Source of the DNA: JANYCG01 sp031365665
Lineage (GTDB): Bacteria > Pseudomonadota > Gammaproteobacteria > Burkholderiales > Burkholderiaceae_C
DNA length: 14,263 nt
NCBI GenBank assembly: GCA_031365665.1
Contig: JANLYO010000243.1
Location: forward strand, 1 to 14,263
Direction of reading: 5' to 3'
The notes below the pieces were generated by a model. That model searched no databases, was not told the DNA's origin, and saw only the letters and a list, made by a program, of their open reading frames with translations. The translations under genes were made by a program, and so were the position numbers. Positions 6,444 through 13,031 of the stretch are shown here, piece after piece (the stretch's first letter is position 1; each line of letters starts with the position of its first letter).

Positions 6444-6785
6444 TTATTTGCCGTAGCTTCGCTCGACTTTGGCAACCCGGAGTTGGTAGTGCTGGTACCA
6501 GGTCTTTTGCCCCTTTTCCTGCGCCACCAGGTGCTCGGTATTTTGTTTCCAGTGCCGAATCGCGTCTTCCGTCTCCCAATAAGACACGGTGATGCCCAAG
6601 CCGTCGTCACCGCGCGCGCTTTCGACACCAAGGTAGCCTGGCTGCTGTGCGGCCAGCGCCATCATACGGTCGGCCATGGCGGCGTAACCCTTGTCACCCT
6701 CGGTGCGGGTTGAAGAAAATATGACGGCGTAATACCCGGACGCGGGGGTCTGGGCGAGTGCCGGTGGCGTGGACGGCAAAGACAT
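6444..6785 (-). CDS. Antibiotic-biosynthesis-monooxygenase (ABM) domain protein
   Basis: This 113-residue protein folds as a dimeric alpha/beta barrel of the ABM type. After a short unstructured N-terminus (1-17) come the strand YYAVIFSSTRTEGD, a helix YAAMADRMMALAAQQPGYLGVESARG, and GLGITVSYWETEDAIRHWKQNTEHLVAQ. The PGYLG-x-E-S and ITVSYW-x-x-x-x-x-x-x-W motifs are typical of this family, whose members include quinone monooxygenases, heme-degrading enzymes and stress proteins of unknown activity. No Shine-Dalgarno is evident before ATG 6785. It is the first gene of a - strand pair with the NIPSNAP gene and is divergent from the iorAB genes, so both transcripts may be controlled from the region 6786-6955. 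Confidence 0.85.
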   Translation of the reverse strand: MSLPSTPPALAQTPASGYYAVIFSSTRTEGDKGYAAMADRMMALAAQQPGYLGVESARGDDGLGITVSYWETEDAIRHWKQNTEHLVAQEKGQKTWYQHYQLRVAKVERSYGK

Positions 6786-6846
6786 GTTTTATTTCTGGTT
6801 GAGGCTGCTTTGCCGGCTGAATTTTCGCAGGCAGATGGCAAGCTTA

Positions 6847-6869
6847 CCGCACGCGGCGACCGCGTGCGG
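6847..6869. repeat. Perfect 10-bp-arm palindrome between divergent operons
   Basis: CCGCACGCGG at 6847-6856 and its exact reverse complement at 6860-6869 flank the 3-nt centre CGA. The palindrome lies 61 nt upstream of the ABM-type start and 86 nt upstream of the iorA start. No T run follows on either strand, so it is not a classical terminator. It may be a regulator binding site for the divergent promoters, or a GC hairpin in a 5' leader. Confidence 0.55.
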
Positions 6870-6942
6870 GACGCCGAATGCAAAGTGCTGGCATTGCGCG
6901 TAACATAAGCTTCGAATTTCCGGTTCATGCATTCCAAACACT

Positions 6943-6947
6943 GAGGA
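6943..6947 (+). promoter_or_regulatory. Shine-Dalgarno that sets the iorA start
   Basis: GAGGA at 6943-6947 precedes ATG 6956 by 8 nt. An in-frame ATG at 6878 would add 26 residues (reading MQSAGIARN...) that no family member needs and that would contain this site. The start at 6956 is therefore chosen. Confidence 0.7.
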
Positions 6948-6955
6948 TTCCAGAC

Positions 6956-7459
6956 ATGGCACAACTGAACGTCAACGGTGCCACGCGCACGTTTGAGGCA
7001 GAGGGCGACACGCCGCTTTTGTGGGTGTTGCGGGAGCAATTGGGTCTGACAGGCTCGAAATACGGCTGTGGCATCGCCGCCTGCGGCGTCTGCACGGTGC
7101 ATATCGATGGCGTACCGACACGCTCCTGCGTGCGGCCCGTCTCCACGGTAGAGCTGAAAGAAAAAATCGTCACCATTGAAGGCCTGGGACTGAACGGCCT
7201 GCACCCCGTGCAAAAGGCCTGGGCGGCGCTGGACGTGCCCCAATGCGGCTTTTGCCAAAGCGGCATGATCATGGCCACCGTCGCCCTGCTCAAGGACAAA
7301 CCGAAACCCACCGACGCCGATATCGACGCGGCCATCACCAACATCTGCCGCTGCGGCACTTACAACCGGATTCGTGCGGCGATCAAAGTAGTCGCCAACG
7401 GCGGCGATGCCAAAACCGCTGGCCTTGCCATTCAACACGCTGACGGGAGCATCGCATGA
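6956..7459 (+). CDS. iorA: IorA-type [2Fe-2S] small subunit of a molybdenum hydroxylase
   Basis: This 167-residue protein carries two [2Fe-2S] clusters and passes electrons from the molybdenum centre of its partner. The N-terminal plant-ferredoxin-like domain binds one cluster through Cys38, Cys43, Cys46 and Cys58 (YGCGIAACGVCTVHIDG). The C-terminal helical domain binds the second through Cys97, Cys100, Cys131 and Cys133 (PQCGFCQSGM and ICRCGTYNRIR). The length matches the isoquinoline 1-oxidoreductase alpha subunit and related nicotinate, aldehyde and quinoline dehydrogenase small subunits. It lacks its own signal peptide and would reach the periplasm, if at all, by riding with the Tat-targeted large subunit. 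The stop overlaps the iorB start by 4 nt (ATGA), which indicates coupled translation. The IorA name reflects the family; the true substrate is unknown. Confidence 0.9.
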   Translation: MAQLNVNGATRTFEAEGDTPLLWVLREQLGLTGSKYGCGIAACGVCTVHIDGVPTRSCVRPVSTVELKEKIVTIEGLGLNGLHPVQKAWAALDVPQCGFCQSGMIMATVALLKDKPKPTDADIDAAITNICRCGTYNRIRAAIKVVANGGDAKTAGLAIQHADGSIA

Positions 7460-9702
7460 ACACCGCCACCACATCAAAAGCATCTGGCGCAAAAGTCCGG
7501 GATGCTGCAACGGGCCACCCGGCGCGCAAGTCTTCAGGCCTGAGCCGCCGCGCGTTTCTGGGCACTTCAGCTGTCGCCACCGGCGGGCTGGTGGTCGCCT
7601 TCCATATTCCGCTGGCGGGGGAGGCTGTGGCGCAAACCCTGCCGACCGAGGTCAACGCCTGGGTGGTCGTCAAGCCCGACGACAGCATCGTCATCCGTAT
7701 CGCCCGCTCTGAAATGGGCCAGGGCACTTTGACGGGCCTGGCCCAACTGGTGGCCGAAGAGCTGGATGCGAATTGGGCCAAAGTCAGCACCGAATACCCG
7801 ACACCCGCCACCAACCTGGCGCGCAACCGCGTCTGGGGCAACTTTGGCACCGGCGGCAGCCAGGGCATCCGCCAATCCAACGACTACGTGCGCAAGGGCG
7901 GCGCAGCGGCGCGCATCATGCTTGTGCAAGCGGCTGCCAATGAATGGAAAGTGCCAGCAGCGGAATGCCGCGCGGCCAGCAGTGTGGTGACCCATGTGCC
8001 CACCGGGCGCACTGTCACCTACGGAAAAGTTGCCGAAGCCGCTGGCAAGCTGACGGCGCCAGCACCGGCTGACGTGGCCTTGAAAGACCCCAAAGACTGG
8101 AAGATTGCAGGCAAACGCCTGGCACGCCTGGACACGGTGGACAAAACCACCGGGGCGCAGATTTACGGCATGGATTTGCAGTTGCCCGGCATGCTGAACG
8201 CCGCCATCAAAGACAGCCCGGTGTTTGGCGGCAAAGTGAAATCCTTCAATGCGGCAGCCATTGCCAACCGGCCTGGGGTAAAAAAAGTGGTGAAGGTGGG
8301 TGACACGGCGGTGGCGGTGATTGCCGACACCTGGTGGCGCGCCCAAACCGCGCTGCAAGCCCTGCCCATTGAGTGGGACAACGGCGACCACACCAAAGCC
8401 AATAGCGCCGACTTCGCCAAAGTGCTGCGCGCAGCGCTGGACGCCTCCGAAGCCGCCATGGGCAACCAGAATGGCGACGTCAAAACTGCGTTGGCAGGTG
8501 CAGCCCGGAAGATTGAGGCCGTTTACAGCTACCCGCACCAAAACCACGCCTGCATGGAGACCATGAACGCCACAGCCCGTTATACGCCGCAGCGCTGCGA
8601 AGTCTGGGCACCTACGCAAAATGGGGAAGCGGCGCTGGCAGCGGCAGCCGAAGTAGCCGGTTTGCCACAGAGCCAGTGCGACGTCTACAAGCTGCATCTG
8701 GGCGGCGGTTTTGGCCGCCGCGGCATGACCGACTACGTGCGCCAGGCCGTCACCATCGCCAAGGAAATGCCAGGCGTACCGGTCAAGCTGATCTGGTCGC
8801 GCGAAGAAGACATGTTGCATGGCCGATTCCACCCCACATCGCAGTGCAAGATGACTGCCGGGCTGGATGCCCAAGGCAACCTCACTGCGCTGCATATGCG
8901 CGTCGCGGGGCAGTCCATACTGTCGCAGGTGGCGCCGCAAAACATCGTCAACTTCAAAGACCCGGTGGCGTTCCAGGGCCTGAACCCGCCGAGCCCCGAA
9001 GCGCAGTTCACCTACACCATTCCCAACCTGCTGATTGACCATGCCATCCGCAACCCGAATGTTCCAGTGGGTTTTTGGCGCGGCGTGAACCTGAACCAGA
9101 ACACGATTTATGTCGAGAGTTTCATCGACGAAATCGCCTTTGAGACCAAGCAAGACCCGCTGGCCCTGCGCCGCAAGCTGTTGACCAACATGCCCAAGGC
9201 GCTGGCGGTGCTCAACGCCGTGGCTGACAAGGCAGGCTGGGGCAAACCGGCTGCGCCGGGCGTCTTCCGTGGACTGGCTCAGACCCACGGATTTGGAAGT
9301 TATGTGGCTGCCTGCGCAGAGGTTTCTGTCAGCAACGACGGTGTCGTGAAGGTGCACCGGATCGTCGCCGCGACCGACTCCGGCCATGCCGTCAACCCGC
9401 AGCAGATTGAAGCGCAGATTGAGGGGTCGTTTGCGTACGGCCTGTCCGGCGCTTTTCACCAAGAGTGCACGGTGAAGGACGGGAAAATGGAGCAGGAGAA
9501 CTTCAGCACCTACGACGCCATCCGCATGTCGGAGATGCCGGCTGTGGAGTCCATCGTGATGCCGTCAGGCGGCTTTTGGGGTGGCGTAGGTGAACCCACG
9601 ATTGCCGTCGCGGCGCCGGCTGTGTTGAATGCCATTTTTGCGGCAACGGGCAAACGCATCCGCGATTTGCCGCTGAAGAACCACAGTTTGAAGCGGGCTT
9701 GA
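7456..9702 (+). CDS. iorB: IorB-type molybdopterin-binding large subunit, Tat-exported
   Basis: This 748-residue catalytic subunit belongs to the xanthine dehydrogenase/aldehyde oxidoreductase family of the isoquinoline 1-oxidoreductase beta type. A twin-arginine signal SRRAFLG (30-36) with hydrophobic stretch (37-53) predicts folded export by Tat. Molybdopterin-binding segments follow: QNHACMETMNATARY (362-376), LGGGFGRRG (415-423), WSREEDMLHGRFHP (447-460), GFWRGVNLNQNTIYVESFIDE (539-559) and the catalytic Glu713 in WGGVGEPTIAVAAPA. The enzyme hydroxylates a carbon next to a ring nitrogen, or an aldehyde, using water. There is no C-terminal cytochrome c domain, no CxxCH motif, and no FAD subunit gene beside it, so its electron acceptor must be encoded elsewhere. 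It starts inside the iorA stop. Cofactor insertion factors of the XdhC type are also not in view. Confidence 0.92.
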   Translation: MNTATTSKASGAKVRDAATGHPARKSSGLSRRAFLGTSAVATGGLVVAFHIPLAGEAVAQTLPTEVNAWVVVKPDDSIVIRIARSEMGQGTLTGLAQLVAEELDANWAKVSTEYPTPATNLARNRVWGNFGTGGSQGIRQSNDYVRKGGAAARIMLVQAAANEWKVPAAECRAASSVVTHVPTGRTVTYGKVAEAAGKLTAPAPADVALKDPKDWKIAGKRLARLDTVDKTTGAQIYGMDLQLPGMLNAAIKDSPVFGGKVKSFNAAAIANRPGVKKVVKVGDTAVAVIADTWWRAQTALQALPIEWDNGDHTKANSADFAKVLRAALDASEAAMGNQNGDVKTALAGAARKIEAVYSYPHQNHACMETMNATARYTPQRCEVWAPTQNGEAALAAAAEVAGLPQSQCDVYKLHLGGGFGRRGMTDYVRQAVTIAKEMPGVPVKLIWSREEDMLHGRFHPTSQCKMTAGLDAQGNLTALHMRVAGQSILSQVAPQNIVNFKDPVAFQGLNPPSPEAQFTYTIPNLLIDHAIRNPNVPVGFWRGVNLNQNTIYVESFIDEIAFETKQDPLALRRKLLTNMPKALAVLNAVADKAGWGKPAAPGVFRGLAQTHGFGSYVAACAEVSVSNDGVVKVHRIVAATDSGHAVNPQQIEAQIEGSFAYGLSGAFHQECTVKDGKMEQENFSTYDAIRMSEMPAVESIVMPSGGFWGGVGEPTIAVAAPAVLNAIFAATGKRIRDLPLKNHSLKRA

Positions 9703-9744
9703 GCCCTCGGGCGCACAATGCGCTCTGGTGAAGTATTGCGGGCC

Positions 9745-9769
9745 CCTGCCGGTGAGCTGCACTGGCAGG
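9745..9769 (+). promoter_or_regulatory. Hairpin overlapping the ribosome binding site of the 9780 gene
   Basis: Arms 9745-9754 and 9760-9769 pair over 10 bp with a single G-U wobble (G9751 with T9763) around a 5-nt loop AGCTG. The 3' arm contains the first three bases of the Shine-Dalgarno AGGAG (9767-9771) that serves GTG 9780. If it forms in the mRNA it would hinder ribosome binding. No T run follows, so it is not a standard terminator, although it could stabilise the 3' end of iorAB mRNA. Confidence 0.55.
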
Positions 9770-9779
9770 AGATGCAGCC

Positions 9780-10367
9780 GTGAACGAGCGAATTGAACAG
9801 TTGATGGCCCAGATGGCGGCTCTGGAAGATGAGTTGCTCACGGCCCTGCACCAGCAGGAAAGTCGCATCTTTTTCCAGATCAAAGGCAAACGGGTGGAAT
9901 TTGAGCGTTCCGTGCGGGATGCCCATCGCCAACTCAAAAAGAATTTTTTCAGTTGGTTGGTGACCAACCGGCCGCAAAACCTGATCACCGGGCCGATCAT
10001 TTATGGCATGCTGATCCCGATGGCCCTGATTGACCTCTTGGTCACCTTGTACCAGTGGATTTGTTTTCCTGTTTATGGCATTGCCCGTGTTTCACGTGCC
10101 CGCTTTTTTGTGTTTGACCGCCACCAACTGGGGTATTTGAACTTCATCGAAAAGTTTCATTGCACCTACTGTGAATATGGCAACGGCTTGATGGCCTACA
10201 TGGTCGAAATCCTGGCGCGCACCGAAGAATATTTCTGCCCGATCAAACACGCCCACAAAGTGATTGGCACCCACGCCCGCTACAAAAAGTTCCTGGCCTA
10301 CGGCGACGCTGCAGACTATGAAAAGAAACTTGAGGCATTCCGGGTGGGTTTGGGCCAAACCAAATAG
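9780..10367 (+). CDS. Conserved membrane-associated protein of unknown function with CxxC motif
   Basis: This 195-residue protein starts at GTG 9780, with AGGAG at 9767-9771, 8 nt upstream. Residues 1-50 are charged and probably form a coiled coil (MNERIEQLMAQMAALEDELL). A hydrophobic region at about 68-100 (ITGPIIYGMLIPMALIDLLV then YQWICFPVYG) forms one long or two short membrane segments. The C-terminal part holds a striking conserved-looking block: FVFDRHQLGYLNFIEKFHC, then C128-x2-C131, YGNGLMAYMVEILARTEEYF, Cys153 and His157/His159 in CPIKHAHKV. The Cys/His set could bind a metal or a cluster. I recall similar uncharacterised proteins in betaproteobacteria but no assigned function. It follows iorB by 77 nt and could be co-transcribed, but nothing shows that it serves that enzyme. 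Base use is like its neighbours. Confidence 0.85.
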   Translation: MNERIEQLMAQMAALEDELLTALHQQESRIFFQIKGKRVEFERSVRDAHRQLKKNFFSWLVTNRPQNLITGPIIYGMLIPMALIDLLVTLYQWICFPVYGIARVSRARFFVFDRHQLGYLNFIEKFHCTYCEYGNGLMAYMVEILARTEEYFCPIKHAHKVIGTHARYKKFLAYGDAADYEKKLEAFRVGLGQTK

Positions 10368-10386
10368 TTGCAGGCTGCGCCAATCA

Positions 10387-10408
10387 ATGCGCCCAGTTCA
10401 TGCGCCCA
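10387..10408. repeat. 9-bp direct repeat at the Anbu gene end
   Basis: ATGCGCCCA occurs at 10387-10395 and again at 10400-10408, 13 bp apart. The second copy overlaps the last codons and stop of the Anbu gene. It probably reflects a small local duplication; no function is apparent. Confidence 0.35.
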
Positions 10409-11222
10409 AAGACAGTTGGGGCGGCGTGGGTGTGTTGTCGACACCCGCTTGTGCCGGGTTGTCGTCGCGAACCGGTTTATATAGTTTGAGTTGCTCTGAG
10501 CGGACCGCCCACCGAGGTGCGTCGATTTCAGTAAACACCTGTTTGAGGCGGCTTCCCCAGGTGCTGCGGATCATCTGGAAATAGGCGTTTTTTTCGTCGA
10601 TATGCGAGACATGGGTGACCGCCAGAGTGTCTGCGTGATAGACCAGCAAATCAAGCGGCAAGCCGACGGACAGGTTGGATTTGAGTGTGCTGTCCATCGA
10701 AATCAGCGCACATTTGGCGGCTTCGTCCAGCGACGTGCTGGGCGCCACGACACGGTCAATGATGGGTTTGCCGTATTTGGATTCGCCAATCTGGAAGTAG
10801 CAGTTTTCGTCGGTCGCCTCAATGAAATTGCCGGCTGAATACACGTGGAACAGGCGCGGCTCTTCACCCTTGATTTGGCCGCCCAAAATAAGGCTGACGT
10901 TGAAATCAACCCCCGACGCCGTGAGCGCCGCTTCTTCACGTTTGGCAACTGAGCGGATGGCATCACCGACCAACTGCGCAACATCAAACATGTTGGCTGC
11001 CGACCAGATGGTTTTGCCGCCGAAACCAAGGGCCAGGCGTTGCCGCACCGCCTGGCTGATGGCCAGGTTACCGGAGGACAGAAGTGTCAAGACTCGGTCG
11101 CCCGGCTTTTCATAAATCGCCATTTTGCGGAAGGTGCTGATGTGATCAACCCCCGCGTTGGTGCGGCTGTCGGACAACATGACCAGACCGGCGTTCAATT
11201 TGATGGCAATGCAATACGTCAT
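10398..11222 (-). CDS. Anbu-type proteasome-like N-terminal nucleophile hydrolase
   Basis: This 274-residue protein matches the bacterial ancestral proteasome beta-subunit family (Anbu, also called BPH). It begins MTYCIAIKLNAGLVMLSDSR, so removal of Met exposes Thr2 as the nucleophile without a propeptide. Asp18 and Lys33 (in STFRKMAIY) sit where the proteasome catalytic Asp17 and Lys33 lie. LLSSGNLA (47-54) corresponds to the glycine loop of proteasome subunits. Known family members assemble into open helical rings and show weak or no proteolysis on model substrates. The last 25 residues or so (RDDNPAQAGVDNTPTPPQLSLGA) are low in structure and may be a variable tail. It is the last gene of a - strand operon, 42 nt after the transglutaminase stop. 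No strong Shine-Dalgarno precedes ATG 11222. Context suggests cleavage or turnover of a product made by the ATP-grasp and transglutaminase partners. Confidence 0.92.
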   Translation of the reverse strand: MTYCIAIKLNAGLVMLSDSRTNAGVDHISTFRKMAIYEKPGDRVLTLLSSGNLAISQAVRQRLALGFGGKTIWSAANMFDVAQLVGDAIRSVAKREEAALTASGVDFNVSLILGGQIKGEEPRLFHVYSAGNFIEATDENCYFQIGESKYGKPIIDRVVAPSTSLDEAAKCALISMDSTLKSNLSVGLPLDLLVYHADTLAVTHVSHIDEKNAYFQMIRSTWGSRLKQVFTEIDAPRWAVRSEQLKLYKPVRDDNPAQAGVDNTPTPPQLSLGA

Positions 11223-11230
11223 GTCCGCTA

Positions 11231-11250
11231 CTATAAATTCTATAAATTCT
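11231..11250. repeat. AT-only tandem repeat ahead of the Anbu gene
   Basis: CTATAAATT is repeated exactly at 11231-11239 and 11240-11248, followed by CT. On the - strand it produces two -10-like boxes, TATAGA and TATAGT, the latter at 11235-11230, ending 7 nt before the Anbu ATG. No good -35 box is seen at the right distance. It may be an internal promoter or an A/U-rich leader. Confidence 0.45.
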
Positions 11251-11264
11251 AAAAGGTGTGTCGC

Positions 11265-12071
11265 TTATTGCTGCAGGGACTGGACAGTGACGGTCACGTC
11301 AAGTTGCTCGGAATGGCCACCCTCGCGCATGCCGCGTACCGGGCAGGCATCCAGATAGTCACGGCCAATGGCGAGGCGGCAGTGGAACTCACTGGCAAAA
11401 ACGCCGTTGGTAACGTCAATGCTCACCCAGCGCTCGCCCAGCCAAATGTCGACCCACGCGTGGCTGGCCGCCGAGCGGCTGTTGCCTGGATCGACATACC
11501 CACTCACGTAACGCGCACTCACACCCAGGCTGCGGCAGGCGGCAATCATCACATGGGCATGGTCCTGGCAGACGCCACTGGCCGTTTCAAAGGCTTGTTG
11601 CGCGGTGCTGGTGGCATCAGTGTTGCCGGGGGTGTAGGGCAAAGCATCGCTGACCGCTTGCGCCAAGGCCAGCGCGTCCCATTCGGTCTTGAGGCCGCCC
11701 GGAAGCGCTTTGTGGGCCAACCGGTCCACCGCCTCAAAACCCTGCGTCAACGCAGTCGGCACCAAGTAGGCGATGGTCGGCACAGCGCGTGAGCTGACGT
11801 CACCGGCCAAGGCGCCGCCAGGCAATGCGCTCACATCGACGGTGCCCTGGACAATCAATTCAAGCTCCTGTTTCGGCGACGCGACGACGTGGCTATGGCT
11901 CGGGTTACCGAAGGCATCTTCAAACCGGGTTTGTTTGCCAGGCGTCGAAATGCGCCACTCGATCACGCGTTGATGCGCCTCCGTGCGGGGCGTCAACCGC
12001 AGCAACTGGATCAAATGCCGTGGCGCGTGGTCGTAACGATAACGTGTTTTGTGATGGATGATGAGGCGCAT
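11265..12071 (-). CDS. Transglutaminase-like cysteine protease of the Anbu operon
   Basis: This 268-residue protein belongs to the bacterial transglutaminase-like superfamily. It has an N-terminal beta-rich domain that begins MRLIIHHKTRYRYDHAPRH, followed by the papain-like catalytic core. With numbering from ATG 12071, the triad is Cys168 in SGVCQDHAHVMIAACRSLG, His204 in SHAWVDIWL and Asp219 in SIDVTNG. Members cut or form amide bonds; in this neighbourhood they are thought to act as peptidases or deamidases on the product of the ATP-grasp enzyme. Two ATGs compete: 12080 has GAAGG touching it with no spacing, whereas 12071 has the same GAAGG (12081-12085) at a 9-nt spacing and opens directly on the conserved strand. 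I choose 12071. No signal peptide is seen, so it is cytoplasmic. It begins 12 nt after the alpha-E stop. Confidence 0.92.
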   Translation of the reverse strand: MRLIIHHKTRYRYDHAPRHLIQLLRLTPRTEAHQRVIEWRISTPGKQTRFEDAFGNPSHSHVVASPKQELELIVQGTVDVSALPGGALAGDVSSRAVPTIAYLVPTALTQGFEAVDRLAHKALPGGLKTEWDALALAQAVSDALPYTPGNTDATSTAQQAFETASGVCQDHAHVMIAACRSLGVSARYVSGYVDPGNSRSAASHAWVDIWLGERWVSIDVTNGVFASEFHCRLAIGRDYLDACPVRGMREGGHSEQLDVTVTVQSLQQ

Positions 12072-12080
12072 GGTGGGCAT

Positions 12081-12085
12081 CCTTC
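12081..12085 (-). promoter_or_regulatory. Shine-Dalgarno that sets the transglutaminase start
   Basis: On the - strand, GAAGG overlaps the alpha-E stop codon and stands 9 nt ahead of ATG 12071, but 0 nt ahead of ATG 12080. Spacing favours the inner start and indicates coupled translation with alpha-E. Confidence 0.65.
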
Positions 12086-13031
12086 AAGCTACCAGAAAAT
12101 CCTGGCTGATGCCCTTGCCAATGGCATTGATGCGGTCTAAAAACTGCGTGAGGAACGCATGCAGTCCTTGGCTCAGGATGCTGTCGATGTCAGCAAACTG
12201 GATTTGAGCCTGCAACAGCCCGGCCAGCCGTTGGGTCTGGGCGCTGCGTTTATTGGTGAGTTTGCCAAGTTGGTAACAGAGCCTGTTCATGGCCGCCATC
12301 AATGAGCGGGGCATGTCCGGGCGCAAAATCAGGAGTTCAGCCACGCGGGCTGGGGTGATGGTGTCGCGGAAGGTTTTGCGGTAGATTTCAAATCCTGAGA
12401 CGCTGCGCAAAATCGCCGCCCAGTGGTAATACTCGCCCTTGGCATCCCAATCCCGCAGTTCCGCGTCGGCGCCTTCAAAAAATTTGACGTCCAGCAGGCG
12501 CGCGACGTTGTCAGCGCGCTCCAGCGCCTCGCCAAGCGCCACGAAGCGGTAGGCGTCGTCTCTCGGCATGGTTCCCGAGGTGACGCCGCGCATCAGATGC
12601 GCCCGGTGCTTGACCCATTCGAAGAAGGCCGGCATGTCTTGGGCCCAGGCATCGTTTTCAAGGCGCGCCTGCAGCTCCAGCCACGTGATGTTGATGGTCT
12701 CCCACAGCTCGGTGGTGATGGCGCCGCGCACGGCCCTCGCGTTTTCCCGCGCAGCGTACAAGGCCCGGTGGATGCTGGAGCCGTTGTCGGCGTCGGCCAC
12801 CATGAAACGCAGCACGGCTTCGCTGGTGACACTGGCATTGTGCTGGTCAAAGGCCGGCTCCAGCTCAGAAATCGCCAGCACGGCGCGGGCAGCTTCACCG
12901 CGTTGCGCGTCGCTGCGCCCGCCCGCCAGCAAACTGCTTTGCAAGTGGATGTCGAGCATGCGCGCGGTATTCTCGGCGCGCTCGGTATACCGGGCAAGCC
13001 ACACGAGGTGGTCGGCAGTGGAACTCAGCAT
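12084..13031 (-). CDS. Alpha-E domain protein (DUF403) of the Anbu operon
   Basis: This 315-residue, almost wholly helical protein opens with MLSSTADHLVWLARYTERAENTARMLD. The W-L-A-R-Y-x-E-R-A-E-N-x-A-R motif is the signature of the alpha-E family and gives it its name. Its length matches the family norm of about 310 residues. The family is of unknown biochemistry and is found almost always next to the circularly permuted ATP-grasp and a transglutaminase, as here; it is probably a structural or substrate-holding partner. The open frame continues upstream to 13226, but that extension overlaps the ATP-grasp gene and lacks family similarity. ATG 13031 has AGGGGA just upstream and overlaps the ATP-grasp stop by 7 nt, pointing to translational coupling. 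Confidence 0.92.
   Translation of the reverse strand: MLSSTADHLVWLARYTERAENTARMLDIHLQSSLLAGGRSDAQRGEAARAVLAISELEPAFDQHNASVTSEAVLRFMVADADNGSSIHRALYAARENARAVRGAITTELWETINITWLELQARLENDAWAQDMPAFFEWVKHRAHLMRGVTSGTMPRDDAYRFVALGEALERADNVARLLDVKFFEGADAELRDWDAKGEYYHWAAILRSVSGFEIYRKTFRDTITPARVAELLILRPDMPRSLMAAMNRLCYQLGKLTNKRSAQTQRLAGLLQAQIQFADIDSILSQGLHAFLTQFLDRINAIGKGISQDFLVA

Noticed and set aside
6878..6955. 26-residue N-terminal extension of IorA
   Set aside because: The ATG at 6956 has GAGGA at 8 nt and matches the normal start of the family.
7567..9462. Very long open frame of about 630 codons on the - strand opposite iorB
   Set aside because: It lies entirely antisense to the clear iorB coding region, its translation is rich in His, Gln, Val and Gly without family motifs, and GC-rich third positions routinely open such shadows.
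9695..9712. Alternative short stems GGGCT/AGCCC and GCCC/GGGC at the iorB stop as a terminator
   Set aside because: Stems are 4-5 bp with 2-nt loops and no T tract; GC-rich sequence produces these by chance.
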